Source: Azospirillum sp. B510
GTDB lineage: Bacteria > Pseudomonadota > Alphaproteobacteria > Azospirillales > Azospirillaceae
NCBI RefSeq assembly: GCF_000010725.1
Contig: NC_013854.1
Coordinates: 1,765,001-1,829,000 of the forward strand
Reading direction: 5' to 3'
Length of the DNA stretch: 64,000 nucleotides
Position 1 is the stretch's first letter. Each line of letters begins with the position of its first letter. Of the stretch, positions 48,086 through 57,352 are shown piece after piece. The notes below the pieces were generated by a model, which ran no database searches, was not told where the DNA came from, and saw only the letters and a program-made list of their open reading frames with translations. Made by a program: the position numbers and the translations under genes.

Positions 48086-49176
48086 CAGGCCACCTTCTCC
48101 ACCGCAGCGGACGCCATGCCCCCAAGGGCGCCGATGGAGCGGAGATGGCGCAGCATATCCATCTCGATCTCCGGCAACATCCGCCCGGTCAGCGCCAGTT
48201 CCAGCGAGGGTTGGGCGCCGGAGCTGTGGCGCAGCCCCTGCTCCACCGCGATGGCCGCCCAGCGCAGATAGGCGGCCGTCTCCCAATAGGCGATGCGGAC
48301 CGGATCGACGCGGCGGCCCGCCGTCTCCTCATAGCCGGCATAGAAATCCGCCCGGTCGGAAATGCCGCCGGCTTCGCGGTCGGGCCGGCGGAACCGCCAG
48401 GAGCGGGCGCAGAACCAGCCCAAATCCTCCATCGGATCGCTGAAGCCTGCGAACTCCCAATCGAGGACCGCCGTCAGGGCGCCGTCCTTGACCAGATAAT
48501 TGCCGGTTCGGAAATCGCGATGGCACAGCACCACCGCCCCCGGCAGCGGCGCGTTGATCTCCATCCAGCGCAGGCCCCAGGCGATCACCGGATCGCGACG
48601 CCCGAGATCACCGAACCAGCGGCGGAATTGCGCCAGCGTTTCCTGCGCCGGGCAATCCGGCGCCTCGCCCAGCCGTTCCAGCCCCTCGACATCCGGCGTG
48701 ATCCGGTGCAGCAGGCCAAGCTGCCGGCCAAGCTCGCGCGCCAGTTCCGGTTGCGCCGTCTCCGAACGGGTCAGCGCATGGCCGGCGCCCAGCCCCTCGG
48801 CCCGGCGCATGATGTAGAAGTCATGGCCGAGCACGGCGGGATCGTCGCAGGCGAACAGCGGTTCGGGCGCCATCACCCCGGCGGCGAAGGCGGCGCGCAG
48901 CACCACGAACTCCCGCAGCTTGCCGATGCTGGCGGAGATGCGTCCGCCACCCTCCGCCCGCAGCACGCAGGCATGGCGCCCGCCAAGCGGTCCTCCAAAG
49001 ATGTCCAGCGTCACCGCGAGATTGAGGGAAATCGCGCCACCGCCCAGCCGTCCATCCTCCGTCACGGTGACGCGGGAGGCACCGGCCTGCGCGGCCAGCC
49101 AGTTCTCCAGTTTATTCCGGTTGTCACCGGACAGCAGCGAAGGCGGGGACCGGTCGGACGCTTTCACGACATGCAT
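48085..49176 (-). CDS. Aminoglycoside-phosphotransferase-fold kinase (phosphotransferase family)
   Basis: The 363-residue protein has the APH fold: a catalytic loop LCHRDFRTGNYL and metal-binding VLDWEFAGFSDP. It belongs to the group next to acyl-CoA dehydrogenases in many bacteria (ACAD10/FadE36-like), thought to phosphorylate hydroxylated acyl or other small substrates rather than drugs. No acyl-CoA dehydrogenase is adjacent here. GGAGGGAG lies six bases before the ATG at 49176. A perfect 12-base palindrome 99 bases upstream is a possible operator. Confidence 0.87.
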   Translation of the reverse strand: MHVVKASDRSPPSLLSGDNRNKLENWLAAQAGASRVTVTEDGRLGGGAISLNLAVTLDIFGGPLGGRHACVLRAEGGGRISASIGKLREFVVLRAAFAAGVMAPEPLFACDDPAVLGHDFYIMRRAEGLGAGHALTRSETAQPELARELGRQLGLLHRITPDVEGLERLGEAPDCPAQETLAQFRRWFGDLGRRDPVIAWGLRWMEINAPLPGAVVLCHRDFRTGNYLVKDGALTAVLDWEFAGFSDPMEDLGWFCARSWRFRRPDREAGGISDRADFYAGYEETAGRRVDPVRIAYWETAAYLRWAAIAVEQGLRHSSGAQPSLELALTGRMLPEIEMDMLRHLRSIGALGGMASAAVEKVA

Positions 49177-49274
49177 GGCGTTCTCCCTCCGAAATTTCCA
49201 GGGCGCGTTGGCTCGCGCGTCTTTGTCCATTTCAGCCGCCGATGGTACGCGCGAAGCGCTGTTGCCGACAAGCT

Positions 49275-49286
49275 TCACCTAGGTGA
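49275..49286. promoter_or_regulatory. Perfect palindrome TCACCTAGGTGA upstream of the phosphotransferase gene
   Basis: The 12-base palindrome is centred about 104 bases before the phosphotransferase start, between it and the terminator of the glucan synthase gene. It could be an operator for a dimeric regulator. No regulator gene adjoins, so the candidate rests on symmetry and position only. Confidence 0.38.
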
Positions 49287-49304
49287 GAAAGCGGCTCCAC
49301 CTCC

Positions 49305-49355
49305 AAAAAATCCGGCCCCTCCCCCACCTTGCGGGCGGGAAAGGGGCCGTTTTTT
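49305..49355 (-). terminator. Terminator after the beta-glucan synthase gene
   Basis: CGGCCCCT (49313-49320) pairs with AGGGGCCG (49342-49349), with six As before and six Ts after on the plus strand, so it can terminate in either direction. For the minus-strand glucan synthase gene, whose stop is at 49392, the T run comes directly after the stem. Confidence 0.78.
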
Positions 49356-49391
49356 GCATAAGGTGTTTCGAGATCAATCCCCGAGGGGGTG

Positions 49392-52037
49392 TCAGGCGGC
49401 GATCGGCTGGTTCGTCCCCTGCTCCTGGCCGGCCGGGGCGAGCTGCTGCATCGCGGGGACCGGCACCGGCTTGGCTTCGCGAACCGGCAGCATGTCGCCG
49501 ATGCCGAAGGCGACCGCCATCAGGTTCGGTACCGCCATGGCGGCAAGCAGGATCGACCACAGCTCCAGCGACAGGGTGCCCAGCGGATTGGCCAGCGCGG
49601 CGGTGACGGAGGCGGTGGCCAGGGCGGCCGACAGCCAGGCCTCCGGCTTGGCGCAGAAGCGGCCGGCGGTGCGCTTGCCGCCCTTGGCGGTCACCCGGAA
49701 GGCATCATGCTTGCGGACCAGACCACGGACGACGGCGAGCGCGACGGTGGTGGACAGCGCCATGCCGACGGCGCAGGCGCCCAGGCTTTCCTTCCAGCTG
49801 TTGCCGGAGGCGTAGCGCGAGGCCAGCAGGCTGGAGCCGGCACGCAGAACCAGAGCCCCCAGCACGGCGGCGGTGGCGGCCACCGGCGGCAGATGCAGCG
49901 GGAGGACAAGCGAGGCGAAGGTCCAGACCACGCCGGCGATCGCGGCGAACAGACCGACGGCATCGGACCACCAGCGGATCCAGTTGGTGACGTAGCCCAG
50001 CTTCTGCCGCGCGCTCAGCTCGGCGGCACCCGGCAGGAACTTCTTCCAATGGGCGCGGACGATCTGGGTCGAGCCGAACACCCAGCGGTCACGCTGCTTG
50101 CGGAACTGCATGAAGTTGTCCGGGGCCAGACCGGCGCCGAGCCGCTCGTCGGTGTAGGCGGCGCGATAGCCGGCCGACAGGATGCGCAGGCCCAGCTCGG
50201 TGTCCTCGCAGATGCCGGCCTCCGACCAGCCGCCGACCCGATCCATCGCCGACCGGCGCAGCATGATCATCGTGCCGTGGCAGATGAAGGCCTGGGACGA
50301 CAGCCCCTCCTGCATGCCGACGTCGAAGAAGGGACGGTATTCCGCCGTCATCGCCGCTTTCAGCGCCGTCTCCTGGCCGTCGCGGTGCTCCTGCGGCGCC
50401 TGTACGATGCCGACCGACGGATCGGCGAAGGCCGGGGCGAGCTTCGACAGCCAGTCGGGCGAGACGGTATAATCGGCGTCGAGCACGGCGACGATCTCGG
50501 CATCCTTGTCGGTGTGACGCAGCGCGGCATTGAGCGCGCCGGCCTTGAAACCGGAGATCTTCTTGTACCAGTGGAACTTGAACTTCGGCCCCAGCGCTTG
50601 GCACATCTCCTCCACCGGGCGGACCAGATGCTCCTCCTCGGTGTTGTTGATCAGCACGACGACCTCGTAGTTCGGGTAGTCGAGCCGCGACAGCGAGGCC
50701 AGCGTGGCGTTCAGGACATCCGGCTGCTCGCGGCAGGCGGCGACATGGATCGAGACCATCGGCTGGTGATCGGTGCCGGGCGCGGCGTGCGGCAGCAGCG
50801 CCGGGGCGCGGCCGGTCAGCAGGCGGCGGGCGACATCGACCAGATCGGCGAAGGCGACGCTCATCATCAGGGCGCCCAGCGCGAAGGCGGAGCCCCAGGT
50901 GGTGACGGCGCCGAAGGTCAGATACTCGGCGAAGGCGCCGGCGACGGCGGAGCCGATGGCGAAGCCGATGATGTTGGCGCCCAGCGAGGCGGCCAGGGCG
51001 AAACCGGCATTGGTCCGGCGGCGGAACACGGCGAAGGCCGACAGGGCGAGGCCGACGGCCAGCGCCACCCCCGCACCGACCCGCTCGCCATAGGGAGCGG
51101 CGACGGCACCGGTCATCGCCCATTTCGGCTGACGGTCGGCATCCAGCACGCCCCAGGTCGGGCCGGGCGAACCTTCGATCGTCGATTTCCACACGCCGTC
51201 GAAAGCCTCGACGACATTATAGTGCAGGCCGAGCGCATTGGCCTCCGCCGCGAAACCGCGGACGACGGCGGCCTGGGCCTCCGGCGTCGGGTAGGCATTG
51301 TGGAAATTCTCGCCGCCCGACGGCCAGCCGACCTCGCCGACGAACAGCGGCTTGCCCGGATGGGCCTTGCGCACGGTGTCGAGCCGGTCACGGATCCAGG
51401 TCAGCGCATCCGACACCGGCACGCCTTCCCAATAGGGCAGGACGTGGACGCCCATGAAGTCGGACGCCTTCACCGTGGCATCGGCCTTGACCATCTCCGA
51501 CCACACGTCGGCGGTGCCGACCTTGATGCCGGGCGGAACGGCGGCGCGCACCCGCTTGATGTAGGTGGACAGTTCGGCGTCGGTGAGCTCCGCGCGCAGC
51601 AGCGTCTCGTTGCCGACGACGATGCGCTTGATGCCGCGGAATTCCTTGGCCAGCGCGATGCCGTGCAGCACCTCCCGCTCGTTGCGGGCCTTGTCCTTGC
51701 TCAGCCAGATGCCGAGCGTGACGTCCAGCCCCTTGGACACCGCGATCTCCGGCACCTCGCCCTGGGAGCCGAGGGTCGAGTAGGTGCGCACGCCGTCGGC
51801 GAAGCCGGCGATGGCGGTCATGTCCCTCTCGATGTCCTTGCGCGGCACCACCGGCTGGTGATTGGGGTCGTAATTGCGGCCGGAGGGCGAGTAGGATACC
51901 GATTCGATGCGACCGGGCTCCGCCTCCACCGGCGTCGGCGCGTTGCGCCAGGACCAGAAGGACGCGTGGCCGGCGGTCACGGCCAGCAGTGCGGCGGCGA
52001 TGGCTGCGCGCCGGATCGGGTTCTTCGGGTTGCTCAT
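49392..52037 (-). CDS. GH17-GT2 fusion, probable cyclic beta-1,3/1,6-glucan synthase (NdvB-like)
   Basis: The 881-residue membrane protein combines a periplasmic N-terminal glycoside hydrolase 17 domain (roughly 40-320; catalytic motifs VVGNE and GEVGWPSGG) with membrane helices and a processive family-2 glycosyltransferase (roughly 430-680; VLDADYTVSP, ICEDTELGLR, QFRKQRDRWVFG), then more helices. This order is that of NdvB-type proteins, which build and cyclise beta-1,3/1,6-glucans in Bradyrhizobium; azospirilla are reported to make such cyclic glucans. Both active sites look intact. The start at 52037 begins with a signal-anchor-like segment. Confidence 0.85.
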   Translation of the reverse strand: MSNPKNPIRRAAIAAALLAVTAGHASFWSWRNAPTPVEAEPGRIESVSYSPSGRNYDPNHQPVVPRKDIERDMTAIAGFADGVRTYSTLGSQGEVPEIAVSKGLDVTLGIWLSKDKARNEREVLHGIALAKEFRGIKRIVVGNETLLRAELTDAELSTYIKRVRAAVPPGIKVGTADVWSEMVKADATVKASDFMGVHVLPYWEGVPVSDALTWIRDRLDTVRKAHPGKPLFVGEVGWPSGGENFHNAYPTPEAQAAVVRGFAAEANALGLHYNVVEAFDGVWKSTIEGSPGPTWGVLDADRQPKWAMTGAVAAPYGERVGAGVALAVGLALSAFAVFRRRTNAGFALAASLGANIIGFAIGSAVAGAFAEYLTFGAVTTWGSAFALGALMMSVAFADLVDVARRLLTGRAPALLPHAAPGTDHQPMVSIHVAACREQPDVLNATLASLSRLDYPNYEVVVLINNTEEEHLVRPVEEMCQALGPKFKFHWYKKISGFKAGALNAALRHTDKDAEIVAVLDADYTVSPDWLSKLAPAFADPSVGIVQAPQEHRDGQETALKAAMTAEYRPFFDVGMQEGLSSQAFICHGTMIMLRRSAMDRVGGWSEAGICEDTELGLRILSAGYRAAYTDERLGAGLAPDNFMQFRKQRDRWVFGSTQIVRAHWKKFLPGAAELSARQKLGYVTNWIRWWSDAVGLFAAIAGVVWTFASLVLPLHLPPVAATAAVLGALVLRAGSSLLASRYASGNSWKESLGACAVGMALSTTVALAVVRGLVRKHDAFRVTAKGGKRTAGRFCAKPEAWLSAALATASVTAALANPLGTLSLELWSILLAAMAVPNLMAVAFGIGDMLPVREAKPVPVPAMQQLAPAGQEQGTNQPIAA

Positions 52038-52226
52038 GGGGAGTTCGCGTTGCCCTGTTGCGGGGTGGCCGTTCGCCACCGGACATCCGCACAAACGGGC
52101 TGACCGACTTCCCTATTCCGCCACTTCGGAAAATTTTTTGTGCGGTGCGGAGGACGGAACGCCGGACGGGCGCGCCCTGTTGGACAACCGCCGGTTCCAC
52201 ACTCCCGAAACACAGGAGAACGCCCC

Positions 52227-52442
52227 ATGGCCACCCGCCACGAAGACAGTCCGGAGCACAAAAAGGCCCATGATCTGGCCGAACAGGCGCTCGACAAGGC
52301 CGCCGACGGCGATGTCCGCAAGGCGCGCGACCTGATCGAGGAAGCCAAGAGCATCGACCCCAGGATCGGCGAGGAAATGTCCCGCGAGTCCGCCGAGGAA
52401 CAGAAGAAGGCCGACAGCGTCATCGACAAAAACGACAAGTGA
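52227..52442 (+). CDS. Small charged helical protein (71 residues)
   Basis: This 71-residue protein is rich in Glu, Asp, Lys and Ala (HKKAHDLAEQALDKAADGD, then ARDLIEEAKSIDPRIGEEM) and should be wholly helical. I cannot place it in a named family; it recalls small stress-related proteins. AGGAG is eight bases before the ATG at 52227, which makes it a credible gene. It is divergent from the glucan synthase and followed by a very strong hairpin. Confidence 0.7.
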   Translation: MATRHEDSPEHKKAHDLAEQALDKAADGDVRKARDLIEEAKSIDPRIGEEMSRESAEEQKKADSVIDKNDK

Positions 52443-52446
52443 GCGA

Positions 52447-52482
52447 CGAGATTTCCCTCTCCCCCAGGAGAGGGAAATCTCG
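52447..52482. terminator. 16-bp hairpin between the small protein gene and gcvPB (REP-like, copy 4)
   Basis: CGAGATTTCCCTCTCC (52447-52462) pairs perfectly with GGAGAGGGAAATCTCG (52467-52482) over four bases. It lies five bases after the small gene's stop and nine before the gcvPB stop on the other strand, so it can serve both convergent genes. The core matches the hairpins at 5732 and 19847. Confidence 0.7.
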
Positions 52483-52491
52483 CATTTCTCC

Positions 52492-54063
52492 TTACTCCGC
52501 CGCCAGAGCCTCCGCCGTCACCGGCGGGGTCCAACGCAGCACCGGCTTGCGGGCCGCCGCCGTCTCATCCAGGCGACGGCGCGGCGTCAGACGCGGCGCC
52601 GCCTGGAAATAGGCGGCATCGCCCGACTTGGCCCGCTCGGCCAGCGCGCGCAGGGCATCGACGAACTGGTCCAGGCTGGCCTTGCTTTCCGTCTCGGTCG
52701 GCTCGATCAGCAGGGCGCCATGGACGACCAGCGGGAAATACATGGTCATCGGGTGGAAGCCCTCGTCGATCAGCGCCTTCGCCATGTCGAGCGTGGTGAC
52801 CCCCGTCCCCTTCAGGAAGCGGTCGTCGAACAGGCACTCGTGCATGCACGGCCCCTCGAAGGAGGCGGTCATCACATCCTCCAGCCGCGCCATGACATAG
52901 TTGGCGTTCAGCACCGCGTCGCCCGACGCCTGCCACAGCCCGTCGGCGCCATGGCTCAGCATGTAGGACAGGGCGCGGACGAACATTCCCATCTGGCCAT
53001 GGAAGGCCTTCATCCGGCCGAAGGCAGGGCCGTCGCCGACGGTCTCGACCAGCGCGAAGCCGTCCTTGCCATGGGTGACGTAGGGCACCGGGATGAAGGG
53101 CGCCAGCGACTCCGCGAACACCACCGGCCCCGACCCCGGACCGCCGCCGCCATGCGGGGTGGAGAAGGTCTTGTGCAAATTGATGTGCATGACGTCGACG
53201 CCGAGGTCGGCCGGACGGACCCGCCCGACGATGGCGTTGAAGTTGGCGCCGTCACAGTAGAAGTAAGCCCCGGCCGCATGCACCGCCGCGGCGATCTCGA
53301 CGATATCGCGCTCGAACAGGCCGCAGGTGTTGGGGTTGGTCAGCATCAGCCCGGCGACGTCGGGACCGAGCTTGGCCTTCAAGGCCTCCAGATCGACGCG
53401 GCCATCGGCGGTCGCCGGGATGGCGTCGACGCTGTAGCCGCAGGCGGCGGCAGTCGCCGGGTTGGTGCCGTGGGCGCTTTCCGGCACCAGGATCTTGGTG
53501 CGCCCGCTGTCACCCCTCGCCTCATGGGCGGAGCGGATCGCCATGATGCCGCACATCTCGCCATGGGCACCGGCGGCGGGGGCCAGCGTCACGGCGGCCA
53601 TGCCGGTCAGCGTCTTCAGCCAATAGGCCAGCTGGTCCATCAGCTCCAGCGCCCCCTGCACCGTGCCGACCGGCTGCAACGGATGCACGTCGGAGAAGCC
53701 GGGCAGCCGCGCCATCTTCTCATTGAGGCGCGGGTTGTGCTTCATCGTGCAGGAACCCAGCGGATAGAAGCCGCTGTCGATGGCGTAGTTCTTCTGCGAC
53801 AGCCGGGTGTAATGGCGGACCACCTGCGGCTCGGCGAGGCCGGGCAGCCCGACCTTGGCGCGCGGCTTCACCGCCCCCAGGCGCGAGGCGACCTTCGGCA
53901 ATTCGGGCAGGTCGACGCCGGTACGGCCGGCGCTGTCCTGTTCGAAGATCAGCGGCTCCTCGATCTGGAGACCGCGGTTGCCGGTGACGGTGCCGGTCAC
54001 GCCGTCGAACGAGGCGGCACCGGCGGGGATGGCCGACGGACGGCCCTGGTTGTTCATGCTCAT
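52492..54063 (-). CDS. gcvPB: Glycine dehydrogenase (decarboxylating) subunit 2
   Basis: One half of the split P-protein, which decarboxylates glycine and passes the aminomethyl group to GcvH. The 523-residue subunit holds the pyridoxal phosphate lysine, Lys298 in [26 protein letters not shown] and [13 protein letters not shown] also match. It is last in the operon and its start overlaps the gcvPA stop (ATGA at 54060-54063). Confidence 0.96.
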   Translation of the reverse strand: MSMNNQGRPSAIPAGAASFDGVTGTVTGNRGLQIEEPLIFEQDSAGRTGVDLPELPKVASRLGAVKPRAKVGLPGLAEPQVVRHYTRLSQKNYAIDSGFYPLGSCTMKHNPRLNEKMARLPGFSDVHPLQPVGTVQGALELMDQLAYWLKTLTGMAAVTLAPAAGAHGEMCGIMAIRSAHEARGDSGRTKILVPESAHGTNPATAAACGYSVDAIPATADGRVDLEALKAKLGPDVAGLMLTNPNTCGLFERDIVEIAAAVHAAGAYFYCDGANFNAIVGRVRPADLGVDVMHINLHKTFSTPHGGGGPGSGPVVFAESLAPFIPVPYVTHGKDGFALVETVGDGPAFGRMKAFHGQMGMFVRALSYMLSHGADGLWQASGDAVLNANYVMARLEDVMTASFEGPCMHECLFDDRFLKGTGVTTLDMAKALIDEGFHPMTMYFPLVVHGALLIEPTETESKASLDQFVDALRALAERAKSGDAAYFQAAPRLTPRRRLDETAAARKPVLRWTPPVTAEALAAE

Positions 54064-55403
54064 GCCAGAACCTCGGTCAGGGCGGCCACGAAGGCGTCCA
54101 TGTCGGCGTCGGTGTTGGTCTCGGTGACGGCGACCAGGAGAAGATCCTCCATCTCGCCGGGGTACAGGCGCGACACCGGCACGCCGCCCAGGATGCGGCG
54201 CTTGGCAAGCTCCTCGACCACCCCGGCGGCCGGCTTCGGCAGCTTGACGGTGAATTCGTTGAAGAAGCCGTCATTCAGCAGCTCGACACCGGGAACCGCC
54301 GCCAGCTTGTCGGCCAGCTGGACCGCCTTGGCATGGTTCAGCTGGGCCAGCTGGGTGATCCCGGCCTCGCCCAGCAGGCTGACATGGATCGAGAAGGCCA
54401 GCGCGCACAGGCCGGAGTTGGTGCAGATGTTCGAGGTCGCCTTCTCGCGGCGGATGTGCTGCTCGCGGGTGGAGAGCGTCAGCACGAAGCCGCGGCGGCC
54501 ATCGGCGTCCACCGTCTCGCCGCACAGGCGGCCCGGCATCTGGCGGACATATTTGTCCTTCACCGCGAACAGCCCGACATAGGGGCCGCCGAAATTCAGG
54601 GCGTTGCCGAAGGACTGGCCTTCCGCCGCGACGATGTCGGCGCCCATCTCGCCCGGCGGGGTCAGCAGGCCGAGCGACAGAGCCTCCGTCACCACGACGA
54701 TCAGCAGGGCGCCCTTGGCCTGACAGGCGGCGGCGAGTTCGCTGTAGTCGCGGACATGGCCGAAGACATCCGGATTCTGCACGACGACGCAAGCGGTCTT
54801 GTCATCGACCAGCGCCAGCAGATCCTCGCCGCCGGTCGGGGCGGCCGGGAGCGCGACCGCCTCGAAGCCGATGAAACGGGCGTCGGTGGTGGTCACGTCG
54901 CGGTAATGCGGGTGCAGGCCGCCGGACAGGATCGCCTTCTTCCGTCGGGTGACGCGGTTGGCCATCATCACCGCCTCGGCGCAGGAGGTGGCGCCGTCAT
55001 ACATCGAGGCGTTGGCCACATCCATGCCGGTCAGCAGCGCGACCTGGGTCTGGAATTCGAACAGGACCTGCAAGGTGCCCTGGCTCACCTCCGGCTGGTA
55101 CGGGGTGTAGGCGGTCAGGAACTCGCCGCGCTGGACCAGATGGTCGACGGTGGCCGGCACATGGTGACGGTAGGCGCCGGCGCCGAGGAAGCTCGGCACC
55201 GACCCCGCCGGCACATTCCTCGCCGCCATGGAGCCCAGCAGCCGTTCGACCTCGAGCTCGCCCATATGGTTGGGCAAGCCCCCGATCGGGCCGGCCAGCC
55301 GGGCCGACGTTGGAACGTCGCGGAACAGGTCTTCGACCGATGTCGCGCGGATGGCCTCCAGCATCGACTGCCGGTCGGCCTCGGTCAGGGGCAGATACCG
55401 CAT
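54060..55403 (-). CDS. gcvPA: Glycine dehydrogenase (decarboxylating) subunit 1
   Basis: The other half of the split P-protein (447 residues), forming the heterotetramer with GcvPB. It begins [15 protein letters not shown] and carries [34 protein letters not shown] and [10 protein letters not shown], all well conserved in the family. It starts one base after the gcvH stop. Confidence 0.95.
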   Translation of the reverse strand: MRYLPLTEADRQSMLEAIRATSVEDLFRDVPTSARLAGPIGGLPNHMGELEVERLLGSMAARNVPAGSVPSFLGAGAYRHHVPATVDHLVQRGEFLTAYTPYQPEVSQGTLQVLFEFQTQVALLTGMDVANASMYDGATSCAEAVMMANRVTRRKKAILSGGLHPHYRDVTTTDARFIGFEAVALPAAPTGGEDLLALVDDKTACVVVQNPDVFGHVRDYSELAAACQAKGALLIVVVTEALSLGLLTPPGEMGADIVAAEGQSFGNALNFGGPYVGLFAVKDKYVRQMPGRLCGETVDADGRRGFVLTLSTREQHIRREKATSNICTNSGLCALAFSIHVSLLGEAGITQLAQLNHAKAVQLADKLAAVPGVELLNDGFFNEFTVKLPKPAAGVVEELAKRRILGGVPVSRLYPGEMEDLLLVAVTETNTDADMDAFVAALTEVLA

Positions 55404-55404
55404 G

Positions 55405-55779
55405 TCAGTTGGATTCCTCCACGAAGGCCTTGTAGGCCGATTCGTCCATCAGGCCATCGAGTTCAGAGGCGTTCTTCAACTGGATCCTGAAGAACCAGCC
55501 CTCACCCTCGGCGGCGCTGTTGACCATCGACGGATCGTCGACCAGGGCCTGGTTGGCCTCGATGACGGTGCCCGACACCGGGGCGTAGACGTCGCTGGCG
55601 GCCTTCACCGATTCGACGACGGCGGCTTCCTTGCCCTGTTCCAGCACGCGGCCGGCCTCGGGCAGCTCGACGAACACCACGTCGCCCAGCTGGCTCTGGG
55701 CGAAGTCGGTGACGCCGACGGTGGCGACGTCGCCATCGACCTGAACCCACTCGTGGTCCTTGGTGAATTTCTTGGTCAT
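55405..55779 (-). CDS. gcvH: Glycine cleavage system H protein
   Basis: GcvH (124 residues) carries the aminomethyl group on a lipoyl lysine. Lys59 in [17 protein letters not shown] is the lipoylation site. DHEWVQV near the start and GEGWFFRIQ near the end complete the lipoyl fold. It lies between gcvT (52-base gap) and gcvPA. Confidence 0.96.
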   Translation of the reverse strand: MTKKFTKDHEWVQVDGDVATVGVTDFAQSQLGDVVFVELPEAGRVLEQGKEAAVVESVKAASDVYAPVSGTVIEANQALVDDPSMVNSAAEGEGWFFRIQLKNASELDGLMDESAYKAFVEESN

Positions 55780-55831
55780 CTGAGGAATTCCCTGTTCGAA
55801 GCGGTTGCTTGCGGTCGAAGTGCCGAGGGCA

Positions 55832-56944
55832 TCAGCCCCGGTAATAGCGTTGCGGCACGAAGGGGGTGGCGGCGACGCGGGCGGGCAGCGGCTTGCCGCG
55901 CACCACCAGCGTCAGCGGCGTGTCCAGCGCCGCATGCGCGATATCGACATAGCCCATGGCGACCGGCGCCCCGGCGGTCGGGCCGAAGCCGCCGCTGGTG
56001 ATCTCGCCGATGCGGTTGCCATTGGCGTCCTGGATTTCAGTGTGCTCGCGGGCCGGCTGGCGGCCGTCCGGCTGGATGCCGACGCGGCGGCGGGTGGCGC
56101 CCCCGGTCAGCTGCCGGTGGATGATGTCGTATCCGGGGAAGCCGCCCTCGGCGCGGCGGCGCTTCGGCAGCGTCCATTCCAGCGCACCCTCGACCGGCGT
56201 CGTTGTGGTGTCGATGTCGTGGCCGTACAGGCAGAGCCCCGCCTCCAGCCGCAGGGAGTCGCGGGCGCCGAGCCCGATCGCCTCGACCTCCGCTTCGGCC
56301 AGCAGGGCGCGGGCGATCATCTCGGCATCGGCCTTGTCGCAGGAGATCTCGTAGCCATCCTCGCCGGTGTAGCCGGAACGGGTCAGGATCACCGGCACGC
56401 CCTTGAAGCTGGCGGACAGGCAGCTCATGAACTTCATGCCGGCGGCTTCCGGCACGAAGCGGGCCATCACCTCGGCCGCCAGCGGACCCTGGAGCGCCAT
56501 CAGCGCCAGATCGTCCAGCAGTTCCACCTCGACCTTGCCGGCCAGCTTCTCACGCAGATGGGCGACGTCCTGCTCCTTGCAGGCGGCGTTCACCACCAGG
56601 AACAGATGGTCGCCGCCATTGGTCACCATCAGGTCGTCGAGGATGCCGCCCTGCTCGTTCAGGAACAGCGTGTAGCGCATGCGGCCCTGCGCCAGCCCCG
56701 TGATGTCGCCGGGAACCAGCGTTTCCAACACCGCGGCGGGATCGGCTCCGGTCAGGCGTACCTGCCCCATGTGGGACACGTCGAACAGCCCGGCCTTCTC
56801 GCGGGTGTGCTGGTGCTCCTTCAGGATGCCCAGCGGATACTGCACCGGCATGTCGTAGCCGGCGAAGGGCACCATGCGGGCGCCAAGCTCGACATGGAGA
56901 GCGTGCAGCGGGGTGGTCTTGAGAGCGGTTGCGGCCTCGGTCAC
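55832..56944 (-). CDS. gcvT: Aminomethyltransferase (glycine cleavage T protein)
   Basis: GcvT transfers the methylene group from GcvH to tetrahydrofolate and releases ammonia. The 370-residue protein shows [27 protein letters not shown], the folate-site [13 protein letters not shown] (seen as [13 protein letters not shown]) and [11 protein letters not shown]. Translation begins at GTG 56944, five bases after GGAGGA. It is the first gene of the operon, and its leader carries the glycine riboswitch. Confidence 0.95.
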   Translation of the reverse strand: MTEAATALKTTPLHALHVELGARMVPFAGYDMPVQYPLGILKEHQHTREKAGLFDVSHMGQVRLTGADPAAVLETLVPGDITGLAQGRMRYTLFLNEQGGILDDLMVTNGGDHLFLVVNAACKEQDVAHLREKLAGKVEVELLDDLALMALQGPLAAEVMARFVPEAAGMKFMSCLSASFKGVPVILTRSGYTGEDGYEISCDKADAEMIARALLAEAEVEAIGLGARDSLRLEAGLCLYGHDIDTTTTPVEGALEWTLPKRRRAEGGFPGYDIIHRQLTGGATRRRVGIQPDGRQPAREHTEIQDANGNRIGEITSGGFGPTAGAPVAMGYVDIAHAALDTPLTLVVRGKPLPARVAATPFVPQRYYRG

Positions 56945-56994
56945 GCGGGTCCTCCGACAGGGTTCGGCTCCCGCGCCGGGATCGGCGCGGGACG

Positions 56995-57228
56995 CTGCCC
57001 CCTCTGTCTTGGACCTGAGAGATTCACCGCCGTCCGGTCGAGCCGGGCACCCGGTTTACTCCTTCGGTGAGTCGCGGCGACTGGGCGCCGAGGCTGCTTT
57101 CCAGAGTTGCCTTATCCCCTTGCGGTCCTTTTGCCTGAGAGTTTCCGGGGGCGGTTGCTCCTTCGGCGCCGCCCGCGTCCCCATCCGTTTCCGGTGGTTC
57201 CACAGGCGATCTCTCCCGCGAGGGATCA
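56995..57228 (-). promoter_or_regulatory. Tandem glycine riboswitch in the gcvT leader
   Basis: On the minus strand two glycine aptamers follow each other. Each has the conserved CCGAAGGAG (plus-strand complements at 57158-57166 and 57059-57067) and CTCTCAGG (complements at 57134-57141 and 57014-57021). The first begins with GGGAGAG at 57217-57211. The short GCAAAAGGACCGCAAGG segment links them. About 50 bases separate the second aptamer from the gcvT start, so control of translation or termination by glycine is expected, usually activating. Confidence 0.93.
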
Positions 57229-57246
57229 TCGGCGTATATGCGGCGC

Positions 57247-57275
57247 ACCTTGTCGCGATCAGACAGGTTTGTCAA
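57247..57275 (-). promoter_or_regulatory. Candidate promoter of the gcv operon
   Basis: On the minus strand TTGACA (57275-57270) and CAAGGT (57252-57247) are 17 bases apart. The first hexamer is a perfect sigma-70 -35; the second is a poor -10. Transcription would start just before the first glycine aptamer, which supports the choice. Confidence 0.45.
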
Positions 57276-57352
57276 TCGACGCTTTGGGCAAGCAATCAGC
57301 CAGTGTGACGTACTACAGCAAGACCACCACTCCACTGAGCACGTCATAGACG

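Noticed and set aside
49389-52103. A 904-codon open frame antisense to the GH17-GT2 gene
   Set aside because: Its product is low-complexity (His/Gln/Arg-rich) with no recognisable domain, while the minus strand has two complete enzyme domains. Long antisense frames are expected at this GC content.
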